Shown piece by piece: positions 17,655 through 27,806 of a stretch of DNA of 64,000 nucleotides (position 1 is its first letter; each line of letters opens with the position of its first letter). The DNA is from Tepidicaulis marinus (GTDB lineage: Bacteria; Pseudomonadota; Alphaproteobacteria; Parvibaculales; Parvibaculaceae). Under the pieces are notes generated by a model that was not told the origin of the DNA, ran no database searches, and saw only the letters and a program-made list of their open reading frames with translations. Made by a program: the position numbers and the translations under genes. The stretch is taken from assembly GCF_000739695.1 (NCBI RefSeq), contig NZ_BBIO01000016.1, forward strand, positions 1 through 64,000. The letters are read 5' to 3'.

Positions 17655-19073
17655 TTATTCGCGGGGCCCCGTAGGAGCCCCTGCTGCCGCGTAGAGGTCG
17701 ATAAAGGCGAGCGCCAAGTCGCTTTTTGCAATCGCAAGTTCCTGCCGGTTGGAAAGGAGCGAGCGCTGCGCATCGAGCACTTCGGTAAAACTTGCAAGGC
17801 CCTGAGAGTAGAGGTTTTCGGCCTGCTGAAAGGCCACCTCGCTCGCCGCCACCGCTTCGCCAAGATAATCCTGCCGCGCCCGCGCCGAGACGACGGAGAC
17901 AAGCGCCGTTTCCACTTCGCTCAGCGCTTCCAGCACCGCTTGCCGGTATAGCAGCAAGGCTTCGCGTGCTTCGGCTTCCGCCGCGCTGATTTCCGCGCGC
18001 CGCGTGCCGGCATCGAAAAGCGGAATGTCGAGCGTTGCCGACAGCGTCGCCACCACCAGTTCGGCAACATTCCCGCTTCCCAGGTCTTCCAGATTGAAAC
18101 TGAGCCGCCCCGGCAGCGAAAGCAGGGGATAAAGATCGGCCTCTTCCACCCCGATCAATGCCGTGGCGCGCGCAAGCTCGGCTTCCGCCGCGCGAAGGTC
18201 GGCGCGCCGGCGCACCATGTCCCGCGGCAAGCCCGCGGCAGGCCCGCCCTCGAAAGCCGGAATAGACCCCTCGCCGATACCGGCCTTTGCGAAATCCCCG
18301 GCCCGCTCGCCCGTCAATACCGCAAGCGCATGCAGAGCGGCTTTGGCGGAACGTTCAAGCTGCGGGGCTTGCGCACGCGTTGCGGCAAGATCGGCCTCGG
18401 CCCGTTTCACATCGAGCCGGGCCGTCAACCCGGCTTCGAAGCGCGTTTCCACAAGGCGCAAGGTCTCCCGCTGCAATTCGAGCGACTGATTGACGAGACC
18501 GAGACGCGCATAATCCCGCCGCGCTTCGGTATAGCGCCGCGCCACATCCGCCGCCGTGAGCCGGGCAATGTCTGCCTCCAAAAGCGCGCGGGCCAGGCTT
18601 TCCGCTTCCGCCGCTTCAACGGCCCGCCGCTGCCCGCCGAAAAGATCCGGCACCCAGGAGAAAAGCGCGCCCGCACTTACTTCTCCTTCCGTCTGCCCGT
18701 TTTGTCCGCCGCCGCCCGTGCGGCTCGCGACATCGCCGGTAAGCGCGCCGTCAAGCTGCGGGCCGCCTGCACCGGCTTCCGCTTCGACAAGCGCGCGCGC
18801 CTGAAGCAAACGCTCACGGGCCGCGGCAATTTCATAATTTTCGCCGAGCGCTTTAGCGATGAGGCCGGAGAGCCGGTCGTCATTAAAGCCCCGCCACCAC
18901 AACGTCTCCTCGGCCCGCGCGCCTGCCTCGCCGGGCAGCGTCGCACCGAAATCTGCGCCCGCATCCGGCTCGGGCGGCACATAGTCCGGCCCCACCATAC
19001 AGCCCGCCAGAAGCAGAAATCCTGCACCGGCAAGCCCGCGCAGCAAGGCGCTTTTCTTTGCAAGCTCACTCAT
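17655..19073 (-). CDS. RND efflux outer-membrane lipoprotein (NodT/TolC family)
   Basis: The 472-residue protein has a lipoprotein signal (AGFLLLAGCMVGPDYVPP, acylated Cys near residue 25). It also has the two outer-membrane efflux repeats, with long helices such as NLYSQGLASFTEVLDAQRSLLSNRQELAIAKSDLALAFIDLYAAAG at the C-terminus. It forms the outer-membrane exit duct for the pump next door and overlaps the RND permease by four bases. Confidence 0.9.
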   Translation of the reverse strand: MSELAKKSALLRGLAGAGFLLLAGCMVGPDYVPPEPDAGADFGATLPGEAGARAEETLWWRGFNDDRLSGLIAKALGENYEIAAARERLLQARALVEAEAGAGGPQLDGALTGDVASRTGGGGQNGQTEGEVSAGALFSWVPDLFGGQRRAVEAAEAESLARALLEADIARLTAADVARRYTEARRDYARLGLVNQSLELQRETLRLVETRFEAGLTARLDVKRAEADLAATRAQAPQLERSAKAALHALAVLTGERAGDFAKAGIGEGSIPAFEGGPAAGLPRDMVRRRADLRAAEAELARATALIGVEEADLYPLLSLPGRLSFNLEDLGSGNVAELVVATLSATLDIPLFDAGTRRAEISAAEAEAREALLLYRQAVLEALSEVETALVSVVSARARQDYLGEAVAASEVAFQQAENLYSQGLASFTEVLDAQRSLLSNRQELAIAKSDLALAFIDLYAAAGAPTGPRE

Positions 19074-22000
19074 GCCGGGGTGCCGTCCGTGTCATCAGGA
19101 ATGCGCTCGGCATGGCGCAGTTCCTCATCGAGCCGGCTGGCCTCCGCCGCCCGTGCCTTAGAGAAAGGCGCAACGCCCAGATAAACGACCGGCGTCAGAT
19201 AAAGCGTGAAGATGCCGGCAAGACCCAGCCCGCCGAAAATCACCCAGCCGATGGCCCAGCGCGATTCCGCGCCCGCCCCGTCGCTTAAGATCAACGGCAA
19301 ACCGCCCAGCACGGTCGAGATCATGGTCATGGCGACGGGGCGCAACCGCACCCGCGCGCTTGTGGCAATCGCTTCTTTTACTTCATAGCCCCTGTCGCGG
19401 AGCTGATCCGCAAACTCCACCAGCAAAATCCCGTTCTTCGCCATAAGCCCGATCAGCATGACAAGCCCGATCTGCGAATAGACATTGAGCGAGGTCCCGG
19501 TGAGAAAGAGCGCGAGGATGGCCGCCGCGATGCCGAACGGCACCGTGACCATAACCACCACGGCACTGGTCAGGCTTTCGAATTGAGCGATCAGCACAAG
19601 AAAGACCACCACGAAAGCAATGACATAGGTGAGCAAGACTTCTTGCGAGGTTTCCTCCAGCGTCGCCGCCTCACCCAGCAGGATCATGGATATGCCGGGC
19701 GGCAACACCTCATCGGCCAGCACCTCAAGCTGGGTCACCGCTTCTGACAGCGTCGTACCTTCGGCAAGTTCGGCATCGATTTCCACCGCCCGGCTTTGCA
19801 TATGCCGGTCGAGCTCGGCGGCCACACCTTCTTCTTTCAGGCTCACCACGCTTGAAATCGGCACCAGCCCGCCCGACGCCGTGCCGACATAAAGATTGGC
19901 AAGGTCCGAGGGATCGTTGATCGTGCCGCTCGCCGATTCCAAGAAGATCGGGATCGCTTCGTCTCCCACATTCAGATCGGCGATCTCATCTCCATCCACC
20001 ATCACCCGCAAGGTCGCGGCAAGATCGCTCAGCGGAATGCCGAGATCGGACGCCCGGCGCCTGTCGACGATAAGCGAGAGCTGCGGCTGCGTCGGCTGAT
20101 AGGAAATATCAGGATCGGTAAGCCCCGGATGGCGCTCTTCGATGGCGAGGGACAGTTTCTTCGCCGCCTCATAGATTTCCAGATAATCATTGCCGATCAG
20201 CGCCACTTCCAATCCGCCGCCATCATCGCGCAGATTAAGGCTGTTCGGTGTTTGCACGAAAGCGCGCGCGCCAGGAATTTCAGAAAGCGGCCCGCGGATT
20301 TCCGAGACGATTTCCTGCTGGCGCCGCTCCCGCTCGTCCCAGGGGGCAAGCCGCGCCACCACAAAGGCGCGGTTGAAATCGTAAATGCCGACGATCGTAA
20401 AGAGCGAAGCAATCTCGCCGCTTTCCACATAGGGCTGAAGAATGGCCTCGATCTGCGCGGCCTGGCGCTCGGTATAATTGAGCCCCACCCCGTCCGGCCC
20501 TGTGGCGAAGACATAAAAAATCCCCCGGTCTTCATCCGGCAGCAGTTCCTGATCGAGCGCGCCGTAAAGCGCCCCGGACAGCCCCGCCGCCAGAAGCGCA
20601 ATGCCGAAAGCGCGCCAGGGATGGGCAAGCGCCAGCGCGAGTGAGCTTTCGTAGCGGCCCGCAAAAAAGCTGCCCCAGCGGGAAAAGAAATGCCGCACCT
20701 TATGATCGCCCGGCGTCTCGTCAGGGATGCGCGCGCTCAAAGAAGGAACGAGCGAAAGGGCCACGAAAGAAGAAATCATCACCGCAATGGCCAGCACGAA
20801 ACCGAACTCGCGGAAAAGCCGCCCGGCTGTGCTCGGCAAAAAGGAAATCGGCAGAAAAACCGAGACAAGCACCGCCGTCGTCGCCACCACCGCAAAGAAA
20901 ACCTGCCGCGTACCGAGCACGGCGGCGGCCCGCGCGGCAAGGCCCTGGGCTCTGCGGCGCTGAATGTTCTCCAGCACCACGATCGCATCGTCGACGATCA
21001 TGCCCGTTGCGAGCACGAGCGCGAGCAGGGTGAGAATATTGATGGAAAAGCCGAGCAGCCAAATCGCCGCCACCGTGCCGATGAGCGAGATGGGAATGGC
21101 CGCCGCCGGCACGAGCGTCGCGCGTAACGAGCCGATGAACACCCAGATCGTTGCAACCACGATCATGATGGTGAGCGCGAGGCTCGTCAGCACCTCGCGC
21201 ACCGAGCCGCGAATGAAGGTGGCATCATCGGAAGTTTTGACAAGCTCGAGCGTATCGAAGCGGGCATTGAGTTTTTCAAGCGCCCGCTCTACCCCGTCGG
21301 AAATCTGGATCGTATTGGACTGCGCCTGGCGGATGATACCGAGCCCGATCACCGTTTGATCGCGGAAGCGCACATAAGAGGTGGCATCTTCGGGCCCGAA
21401 AAAAACCTGCGCGACATCACCTATCCGTGTCGTGCCGCGAATGATGATGTTTTCCACCTGCTGGGCGGCGATGACGGAGGCATCGGCCCGCACGATCAGC
21501 TCCTGATCGTCCGAGCGGAAGGAGCCGGTCGGCACATCGAAAGGCACGGTTTCAAGCGTGTCCGCTATATCGGCGACCGAAAGCCCGTAGCTTGTCAGCC
21601 GCATCGGATCGACAACCACACGCAAGAGGCGCTCGCGGTCGCCGAAAAGGCGCACATCCGCCACCCCTTCCACGGCAATGAGCGCGGGCACGATGTCGTT
21701 TTCAACGAGCCGCGTCAGCTCCTCGCGCACCAGCACATCGGAAACGGCGGCGATGCGGATAATCGGATCAGCGTTTTCATCCGCCTTGACGACGGTGAGC
21801 TGCTCCACATCCTCGGGCAGTTCGCGCTCGATCCGGCTCACCGCCTCGCGCACATCGGAGGCGGCGGTATCCAGATCGAAGCTCGGGGAAAACTCGACGC
21901 GGATGCGCCCGTTATTTTCTTCACTGGAAGATTCGAGGGATTTTACCCCCGTCACCCGCGCCACCGCGCCCTCGATGACACTGGTGACTTCCGCATCCAT

Positions 22001-22186
22001 GGTTTCGGGCGAGGCGCCTGGATATTGCGCGCGCACCGAAACGATGGGCCGGTCGACATCGGGAAGCTCGCGCACTTCCACCGCAAAGATTGCCGCAAAG
22101 CCGGCAATGGCAATGAGCAGATTGGCGACAAACACCAGCAAGGGCCGGCGGATACTGAGCGCGGGAAGGTCGTCCTCCCCGCTCAT
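19070..22186 (-). CDS. RND efflux inner-membrane transporter (AcrB/MexF-type)
   Basis: The 1038-residue HAE1-type RND transporter has a first membrane segment near PLLVFVANLLIAIAGFAAIF and porter-domain text YPGASPETMDAEVTSVIEGAVARVTGVK. In TM4 the proton-relay motif LALVLATGMIVDDAIVVLENIQR carries two adjacent Asp. A second repeat begins with FESLTSAVVVMVTVPFGI. It pumps substrates out using the proton gradient; the substrate cannot be read from sequence. Four-base overlaps on both sides show a tight operon. Confidence 0.92.
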   Translation of the reverse strand: MSGEDDLPALSIRRPLLVFVANLLIAIAGFAAIFAVEVRELPDVDRPIVSVRAQYPGASPETMDAEVTSVIEGAVARVTGVKSLESSSEENNGRIRVEFSPSFDLDTAASDVREAVSRIERELPEDVEQLTVVKADENADPIIRIAAVSDVLVREELTRLVENDIVPALIAVEGVADVRLFGDRERLLRVVVDPMRLTSYGLSVADIADTLETVPFDVPTGSFRSDDQELIVRADASVIAAQQVENIIIRGTTRIGDVAQVFFGPEDATSYVRFRDQTVIGLGIIRQAQSNTIQISDGVERALEKLNARFDTLELVKTSDDATFIRGSVREVLTSLALTIMIVVATIWVFIGSLRATLVPAAAIPISLIGTVAAIWLLGFSINILTLLALVLATGMIVDDAIVVLENIQRRRAQGLAARAAAVLGTRQVFFAVVATTAVLVSVFLPISFLPSTAGRLFREFGFVLAIAVMISSFVALSLVPSLSARIPDETPGDHKVRHFFSRWGSFFAGRYESSLALALAHPWRAFGIALLAAGLSGALYGALDQELLPDEDRGIFYVFATGPDGVGLNYTERQAAQIEAILQPYVESGEIASLFTIVGIYDFNRAFVVARLAPWDERERRQQEIVSEIRGPLSEIPGARAFVQTPNSLNLRDDGGGLEVALIGNDYLEIYEAAKKLSLAIEERHPGLTDPDISYQPTQPQLSLIVDRRRASDLGIPLSDLAATLRVMVDGDEIADLNVGDEAIPIFLESASGTINDPSDLANLYVGTASGGLVPISSVVSLKEEGVAAELDRHMQSRAVEIDAELAEGTTLSEAVTQLEVLADEVLPPGISMILLGEAATLEETSQEVLLTYVIAFVVVFLVLIAQFESLTSAVVVMVTVPFGIAAAILALFLTGTSLNVYSQIGLVMLIGLMAKNGILLVEFADQLRDRGYEVKEAIATSARVRLRPVAMTMISTVLGGLPLILSDGAGAESRWAIGWVIFGGLGLAGIFTLYLTPVVYLGVAPFSKARAAEASRLDEELRHAERIPDDTDGTPA

Positions 22187-23316
22187 AAGCGCCGCTCCGC
22201 GCCGTCCGCATCCGCCGCTTCGTCTTCCGCGATCACATCGCCTTCCCGGTAACTGACATCCAGCCCCTCGCGCATCCGCTGCAGGCCTTCCTTGACGACG
22301 AGATCGCCTTTTTCAAGCGCGCCGTCGACCAGCACATGGCCTTCCTGGCGCTGCACGATGGTGACCGAAACCCGCTCGGCCTTGCCGCCGCGCACCGCCC
22401 AAAGATAAGATCCGTCCCCGCCCCATTGCACCGAAACCTCCGGCACCACGGCATAAAGCGGCCCTTCCAGATCGATAACAACGCGAAAGCTCATGCCGGG
22501 GCGCAGCCGGTCGGCTTCATTATCGACGCGGGCGCGGGTCACGAAAGTGCGGCTTTGCGGATCGATGCGGCTGCCCACATCCACCACGCGGCCCTCTTCC
22601 TTCGGCCCGCTCTGCGCCCAGGTGGAGACCATGATGGGCGTGCCGACGTCCAACCGGCTGATGAAAACTTCCGGCACATCGAAGCTGACGAGCAAAGAAG
22701 AGCGGTCGTCCAGCGTCGTGATCGCGGTGTCGGGGCCGATCCTATCGCCCACATCGACATCGGTAATCCCGACATAGCCGCCGAAGGGCGCTTTGATGGA
22801 GCGGAAATCGAGCGCCACTTGCGCCCGGCCGAGCGCGATCTTAGCTTCATCGAGCGCGGTGCGCGCCGCATCGATCGTGGTGGCGGAGACGGCGCCGCTG
22901 CCGCGCGTGCGCCCGTAGCGGGCAACCAGGCGCTTTGCGTCTTCAAGGCGTACTTTGGCAAGCTCGGCAGCAAGCTCTTCTTCACGCTTTTCAAGCCCGA
23001 CCAGAAGATCGCCCGCCTCCACCTTCTCGCCCGGCGTGAATTCCACCGCCGTTACCTCACCCGAAACCGCTGGATGGATCGTGACGGATTTAAGAGCCCG
23101 CGACGTGCCCACCGCTTCAAGACGCGTGCGCTCGGGCCGGAATGTCACTTTTTCCACGATGACGGGGGCCGCGCGGCTGGCGCGGGCAGGTCCGTTTCCC
23201 CCAGCCGCGCCCTCAGCCGCCGGGCCGGAGGGCCAGAACTGGACGGCCAGGACAAGCGCTGCCAACGCCAAAAGCGCGCCGCCGCCAAAAGCCCAACGCC
23301 TGCCATCCATCATCAA
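22183..23316 (-). CDS. RND efflux periplasmic adaptor (membrane fusion protein)
   Basis: The 377-residue HlyD/AcrA-type adaptor has an N-terminal membrane anchor (GGALLALAALVLAVQFW). A split lipoyl domain (SVTIHPAVSGEVTAVEFTPGEKVEAGDLLVGL and IKAPFGGYVGITDVDVGDRI) follows. Between the lipoyl halves is a helical hairpin. It is the first gene of the efflux operon and bridges the inner-membrane pump and the outer-membrane duct. Confidence 0.92.
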   Translation of the reverse strand: MMMDGRRWAFGGGALLALAALVLAVQFWPSGPAAEGAAGGNGPARASRAAPVIVEKVTFRPERTRLEAVGTSRALKSVTIHPAVSGEVTAVEFTPGEKVEAGDLLVGLEKREEELAAELAKVRLEDAKRLVARYGRTRGSGAVSATTIDAARTALDEAKIALGRAQVALDFRSIKAPFGGYVGITDVDVGDRIGPDTAITTLDDRSSLLVSFDVPEVFISRLDVGTPIMVSTWAQSGPKEEGRVVDVGSRIDPQSRTFVTRARVDNEADRLRPGMSFRVVIDLEGPLYAVVPEVSVQWGGDGSYLWAVRGGKAERVSVTIVQRQEGHVLVDGALEKGDLVVKEGLQRMREGLDVSYREGDVIAEDEAADADGAERRL

Positions 23317-23600
23317 ACCGACCGCCTCATCTTAGAGCCCGATTTCAACATTGTTCTGTGACGGGCAAATAACCCTGCCCGCGCTTCCTCGGGCAAGTAT
23401 AGGCCATTCTGCCTCAATTTGCCTGATGGTAGTGCCAATTGACGCGGCGGCAACGGCCATGTGAACACGCATAGCGCGCCAAGGCTCGCACCCTGCCCCT
23501 GTTTTCCCTATGATCCGGGCAAAAGAAAGGCGGGAAGTGCCGCCTGAATGCACGGCCGGAGAACATGAGCCGGTGCTTCAGTGGGAGGAGAGTTTTACGT

Positions 23601-25679
23601 ATGCGTTACGGAGTATGGGGGCGTCCCTTCGCATTTTCGCAGGTCTTGATCCTGCCCGCATTTTTTCTTGCAGTCAGCGGCCCGGCGGCAGCCGAAGACC
23701 CGGCCTCTTTAAAGGGGGAAGTCGTCGTCACCAGCACAAGCACCGGCACCGCCCGCCTTACCCATCCGGGCAATGTCGCCAAGATCCCCGAACGGGAAAT
23801 CGATTTCGTCAAGGCCGATCATTACAGCGAGCTTTTGAACCGCGCCCCCGGCGTTTATATCCACCGCAATAACGGCCAGGAAAGTCTCGTCTCCATCCGC
23901 TCGCCCGTGCTGAGCGGCGGGGCGGGCGCAGGCTCGTTCCTTTACCTTGAAGACGGCGTGCCCACCCGCGCGGCAGGTTTTGCCAATGTGAACGCGCTTT
24001 TCGAAAGCATCACCGAAACGGCGGGCGGGATCGAAATCATTCGCGGGCCGGGCAGCGCGCGCTATGGCTCCAACGCCGTGCATGGGCTGATCAATGTGCT
24101 TTCGCCGGAACCTGAAGCCGGTTTCTCCGGCGTCTCGGATGTCTGGGTCGGGCCGCACGGGCTCTTTCACACCACCAACACGGCAAGCACGAGCTGGCAG
24201 GACGGAGAGGCGAGCCACGGCCTTCTCGGCAGCCTGACCTTTGCCGAGGATGACGGTTTCCGCGCCGCTTCCGGCTTCGGCCAGCAAAAGGCGCAGCTGC
24301 GCTATGATTATTCCAAGGGCGCGGACGACATCTTCTTCACGCTTTCAAGCCACAACCTCAATCAGGAAACGGCCAGCTTTGCGGAAGGCCCCACCGCCTT
24401 CCGCGACGTTGCGGTGCGCAAGGGCAATACGAGCCCGGAGGCCTTCCGCGATGCCTGGGCCGTGCGCGCCGCGCTGCACTGGACGCGCGAGCTGAACGAG
24501 AACTGGTCCGTCAACATCACCCCTTATGCCCGCGAAAACCGCCTGCGCTTTGCGCTGCATTTCCTGCCGGGCGGGGCGATCGAGGAAACCGGCCATTGGA
24601 GCACGGGCGTGCAAAGCTCGCTCATCCACGAAACGGAAGGCGGTCACACGATCATTCTGGGCGGCGATGCGGAATATACCGAAGGGTACCTGCGCGAAGA
24701 TCAGGAAGGACCGACCGTCTTCTCCTTCGTGCAAGGCACCCATTACGACTATACGGTCGATGCAACGGTGCTTGCGCCATATGTGCATACGATCTGGGCA
24801 CTGGGCGAGAGAACGGAACTCACCGCCGGCGTGCGCCTCGAACACACGATCTACGAATATGACAACCGCACGGCAACGGGCGTGACGGGCCGCTTCCGCC
24901 GCGCCGCCGACCGGCGCGACACATTCACCAACGTCACCCCGAAGCTCGGCATCGCGCATACGTTTTCCGAAGAGATCACCGGCTTCGTCAATTGGAAGCG
25001 CGCCGCACGCGCACCGCAAACGACCGACCTTTACCGTTTGCAGGCCAACCAGGTGGCAGGCGAAGTGGAATCGGAAAAGCTGGACAGTCTGGAAGTCGGG
25101 GCGCGCGGCACCTGGGGCACACTCGAATATGAAGCGGCCGCCTATTACATGAAGAAGAAGAATTTCTTCTTCCGCGATTCGGACGGCTTCAACGTCACCG
25201 ACGGGCGCACGAAACATTACGGTGTCGAGCTCGATGTCTTTACCCCGCTCATCGCAGGGTTCGACTTCGGCGCCTCGGCAAGCTATGCCGTGCACGAATA
25301 TGATTTCAACCGGACCGTTGCAACCAGCCCGCTCAGCAACAATATTCGGGAGGGCACGGATGTGGACAGCGCCCCGCGCACCTTGGCGAATGCGCGGCTC
25401 GGCTATGTCTTCTGGCAAGGGCGCGCGCGCTCGGAACTGGAATGGGTGCATGTGGGCGACTACTACACCAACCCGGCCAATTCGGTGCGCTATGCCGGCC
25501 ACGACATTTTCAACCTGCGTATCGAGGCGGATGTGCGCGAGGATCTTTCGCTTTATGCCCGCGTTACCAATCTGGCGGACAAGCGCTATGCGGAGCGGGC
25601 CGATTTCGGCTTCGGCAATGAGCGCTATTTCCCCGGCGAGGACCGCGCGCTGCATGTGGGCGCTTCCGTACGCTTCTGA
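23601..25679 (+). CDS. TonB-dependent outer-membrane receptor, substrate unknown
   Basis: The start at ATG 23601 is preferred because GGAGGAG lies upstream and the protein then opens with a signal peptide (VLILPAFFLAVSGPAAA); 692 residues. A TonB-box-like GEVVVTSTST is followed by a plug (LNRAPGVYIHRNNGQESLVSIRSPV, YLEDGVPTRAAGF, IRGPGSARYGSNAVHGLINV) and a barrel ending in LHVGASVRF. It stands alone, divergent from the efflux operon, with no ABC transporter beside it. I see no iron box in the 280 bases upstream, so the ligand is open. Confidence 0.88.
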   Translation: MRYGVWGRPFAFSQVLILPAFFLAVSGPAAAEDPASLKGEVVVTSTSTGTARLTHPGNVAKIPEREIDFVKADHYSELLNRAPGVYIHRNNGQESLVSIRSPVLSGGAGAGSFLYLEDGVPTRAAGFANVNALFESITETAGGIEIIRGPGSARYGSNAVHGLINVLSPEPEAGFSGVSDVWVGPHGLFHTTNTASTSWQDGEASHGLLGSLTFAEDDGFRAASGFGQQKAQLRYDYSKGADDIFFTLSSHNLNQETASFAEGPTAFRDVAVRKGNTSPEAFRDAWAVRAALHWTRELNENWSVNITPYARENRLRFALHFLPGGAIEETGHWSTGVQSSLIHETEGGHTIILGGDAEYTEGYLREDQEGPTVFSFVQGTHYDYTVDATVLAPYVHTIWALGERTELTAGVRLEHTIYEYDNRTATGVTGRFRRAADRRDTFTNVTPKLGIAHTFSEEITGFVNWKRAARAPQTTDLYRLQANQVAGEVESEKLDSLEVGARGTWGTLEYEAAAYYMKKKNFFFRDSDGFNVTDGRTKHYGVELDVFTPLIAGFDFGASASYAVHEYDFNRTVATSPLSNNIREGTDVDSAPRTLANARLGYVFWQGRARSELEWVHVGDYYTNPANSVRYAGHDIFNLRIEADVREDLSLYARVTNLADKRYAERADFGFGNERYFPGEDRALHVGASVRF

Positions 25680-25757
25680 TCCGGGCATCTTGACTGCCGC
25701 CGCAAAACAAGGGAGGCCGGCCTGACAACGGAACTCTGGCCTCTCCTGATCGGTCTT

Positions 25758-27161
25758 GTGAGCCTCAGCGCGCAGCTCGGGGCGGCAGGCCATGCGCTTC
25801 TCACCAAGCGCGATGCGCGGGCCGCCACGGGCTGGATCGGCCTCATCCTGCTCGTGCCGCTTCTGGGCTGGGTGATCTATTTTCTTTTCGGCATCAACCG
25901 CATCCAGCGCCGCGCCGAAACCTTACGCGCCGGCGGCCATGTCACGGGCGAGCTGAGCGGGCCGACGGGGGCCGAGCTTTCCCTTATGGCCGGCACCGAT
26001 CACGGCGTGCGCCAGCTTGAACGGCTGATGGAGCTGGGCCGCGCCGTCTCGCAAATGCCCTATAGCCCCGGCAATCACCTCACCTTGCTCATCAATGGCG
26101 ATGAAGCCTATCCCGCCATGCTGGAGGCGATCGCCCGCGCGCGGCACTCCATCGCCCTTTCCACCTATATTTTCAATCATGACAGAGCAGGCAAAGACTT
26201 CATCGAAGCGCTGCGGGCGGCCAAAGCGCGCGGCGTCAAAGTCCGCGTCCTCATCGACGGGGTCGGCTCGCATTATTCCTTCCCCTCGGCGGTTTACTAT
26301 CTGCGCGAGGCAGGCATTCCCTGCGAGCGCTTCCTGCACTCCTTCCTGCCCTGGCAGATGCCCTATCTGAACATGCGCAATCACCAGAAGATCCTGGTGG
26401 TCGACGGGACAGACGGCTTTACCGGCTCGATGAATATCGCCGAAGGCAATCTGACCGCAGCCAATCCCGCCCATCCCATTCTCGACCGTCATTTCAAGGT
26501 GGAAGGGCCGGTGGTGAGCCAGCTCATGCGCACTTTTGCCCATGAATGGCATTTCGTGACCGGCGAGATCCTGACCGGCCCGCTCTGGTTCCCGCCGCTC
26601 GAGCGTAAAGGCGATCTCATCGTGCGCGGCCTGCCCTCCGGACCCGATCTTGCGCGCAATCCCTTGCGCTGGATGCTGCTCGGCGCCATTGCCCAGGCAC
26701 AGGAAAGCATCCGCATCGTCACGCCGTATTTCCTGCCCGATTCCACCTTGCGCGCCACCTTGTCCGTCGCGGCCATGCGCGGGGTGAAAGTCGATATCGT
26801 GCTGCCCGCGAACAACAATCTCTTCTATATGAAGTGGGCGATGATGCCGCAATTCGAGGAATTGCTCGAAACCGGCTGCCGCATCTACGAGACGCAAGGC
26901 CCTTTCGACCACACCAAGCTCACCACGATCGACGGTATCTGGAGTTTTCTCGGGTCGGCGAACTGGGATGCGCGCTCGCTCCGCCTCAATTTCGAATTCA
27001 ATCTGGAAGCCTTCGGGCGCAGCCTGGCCGAAGACGTCGACCGGCAGATCGACACCCGCATTGCCAAGGCCCGCCCGCTCACCATAAGCGCCTTGCAAGA
27101 GCGCTCCGTCGCGCTCAAGGTAAGAGACAATATCGCGCGGCTCTTTTCGCCTTACCTTTAA
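25758..27161 (+). CDS. Cardiolipin-synthase-like phospholipase D family protein
   Basis: At least 467 residues. Two membrane segments at the N-terminus end in the PLDc_N motif WVIYFLFGINRIQRRAE. Two PLD motifs are seen: HQKILVVDGTDGFTGSMN (HxK...D) and HTKLTTIDGIWSFLGSANWD. This is the bacterial cardiolipin synthase (ClsA/C) layout, making cardiolipin from phosphatidylglycerol at the inner membrane. The true start is unclear: GTG 25758 begins inside the first membrane segment. An in-frame CTG at 25722, with GGGAGG five bases before it, would add TTELWPLLIGL and complete that segment. Confidence 0.85.
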   Translation: MSLSAQLGAAGHALLTKRDARAATGWIGLILLVPLLGWVIYFLFGINRIQRRAETLRAGGHVTGELSGPTGAELSLMAGTDHGVRQLERLMELGRAVSQMPYSPGNHLTLLINGDEAYPAMLEAIARARHSIALSTYIFNHDRAGKDFIEALRAAKARGVKVRVLIDGVGSHYSFPSAVYYLREAGIPCERFLHSFLPWQMPYLNMRNHQKILVVDGTDGFTGSMNIAEGNLTAANPAHPILDRHFKVEGPVVSQLMRTFAHEWHFVTGEILTGPLWFPPLERKGDLIVRGLPSGPDLARNPLRWMLLGAIAQAQESIRIVTPYFLPDSTLRATLSVAAMRGVKVDIVLPANNNLFYMKWAMMPQFEELLETGCRIYETQGPFDHTKLTTIDGIWSFLGSANWDARSLRLNFEFNLEAFGRSLAEDVDRQIDTRIAKARPLTISALQERSVALKVRDNIARLFSPYL

Positions 27162-27187
27162 AGCGCGCGCCGAACCGGGGATCGATC

Positions 27188-27691
27188 ATGCGCAAACCAT
27201 TCCGCACATTCGCCGCCGCAGCCTGCCTGCCGCTTTTGCTCGCCGCCTGCGCGGGAAATCCGGCGCCTGCCCCCGATGTCACGCGGCCCGAAACGAAGCC
27301 GCTCATCGATAGCGGCATCGATGATGGCGGGACGGGCATCGTCGGACCTGCGGCTGGTATTCTTCTCGGCTCGACGATCGGCTCGGGCGGCGGCACGAAA
27401 GCGGCGGTGATTGCCGGCGCGCTGGTCGGCTATTCGCTGAGCGGCTCGCAGGGTCCCGCCATTCAAGGTTCCATGAAAACGCCCTACCGCAATGCCATGC
27501 GCGAGCTGATGGACGCGCCCATCGGCACGCGCGTCACCTGGCAGGCGCCGGGGGAAAAAGCGCGCGGCGCGCTCTGGGTCACCGAAGACTTCACCGACGA
27601 GGAAGGGCGCCGCTGCCGCCGCTTTCAAGAAGAGCGCCAGGTGCGCGGACGCAAGGGACACTTGTCGGGCATTGCCTGCCCCGCCGGTTAG
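27188..27691 (+). CDS. Lipoprotein with glycine-zipper-like segment (17-kDa surface antigen-like)
   Basis: The 167-residue lipoprotein has lipobox LLLAACAG (Cys near 23). A Gly-rich hydrophobic stretch (GIVGPAAGILLGSTIGSGGGTKAAVIAGALVGYSL) follows, then a C-terminal domain with VTWQAPGEKARGALWVTEDFTDEEGRRCRRF and a final Cys. The arrangement resembles RT0821/Lpp0805-type 17-kDa surface antigens of alphaproteobacteria, whose function is unknown. It follows the phospholipase D gene by 26 bases. Confidence 0.75.
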   Translation: MRKPFRTFAAAACLPLLLAACAGNPAPAPDVTRPETKPLIDSGIDDGGTGIVGPAAGILLGSTIGSGGGTKAAVIAGALVGYSLSGSQGPAIQGSMKTPYRNAMRELMDAPIGTRVTWQAPGEKARGALWVTEDFTDEEGRRCRRFQEERQVRGRKGHLSGIACPAG

Positions 27692-27723
27692 AGAGCGCCG
27701 GTTAGACAGCGCCAATTAGATAA
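27682..27723. repeat. Three 14-bp tandem repeats spanning a stop codon
   Basis: CGCCGGTTAGAGAG (27682-27695), CGCCGGTTAGACAG (27696-27709) and CGCCAATTAGATAA (27710-27723) follow one another. The TAG stop of the lipoprotein gene lies inside the first unit, and each unit carries the same in-phase-like TTAG. Probably a local slippage duplication. Confidence 0.7.
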
Positions 27724-27806
27724 CAACGGCCAATGGCGCAGCCGCCATCCGGTTTTCGCCGCGCAATCCCTCACACCCTTGTGAGAGGCCCATCAACGCC
27801 CGTTAA

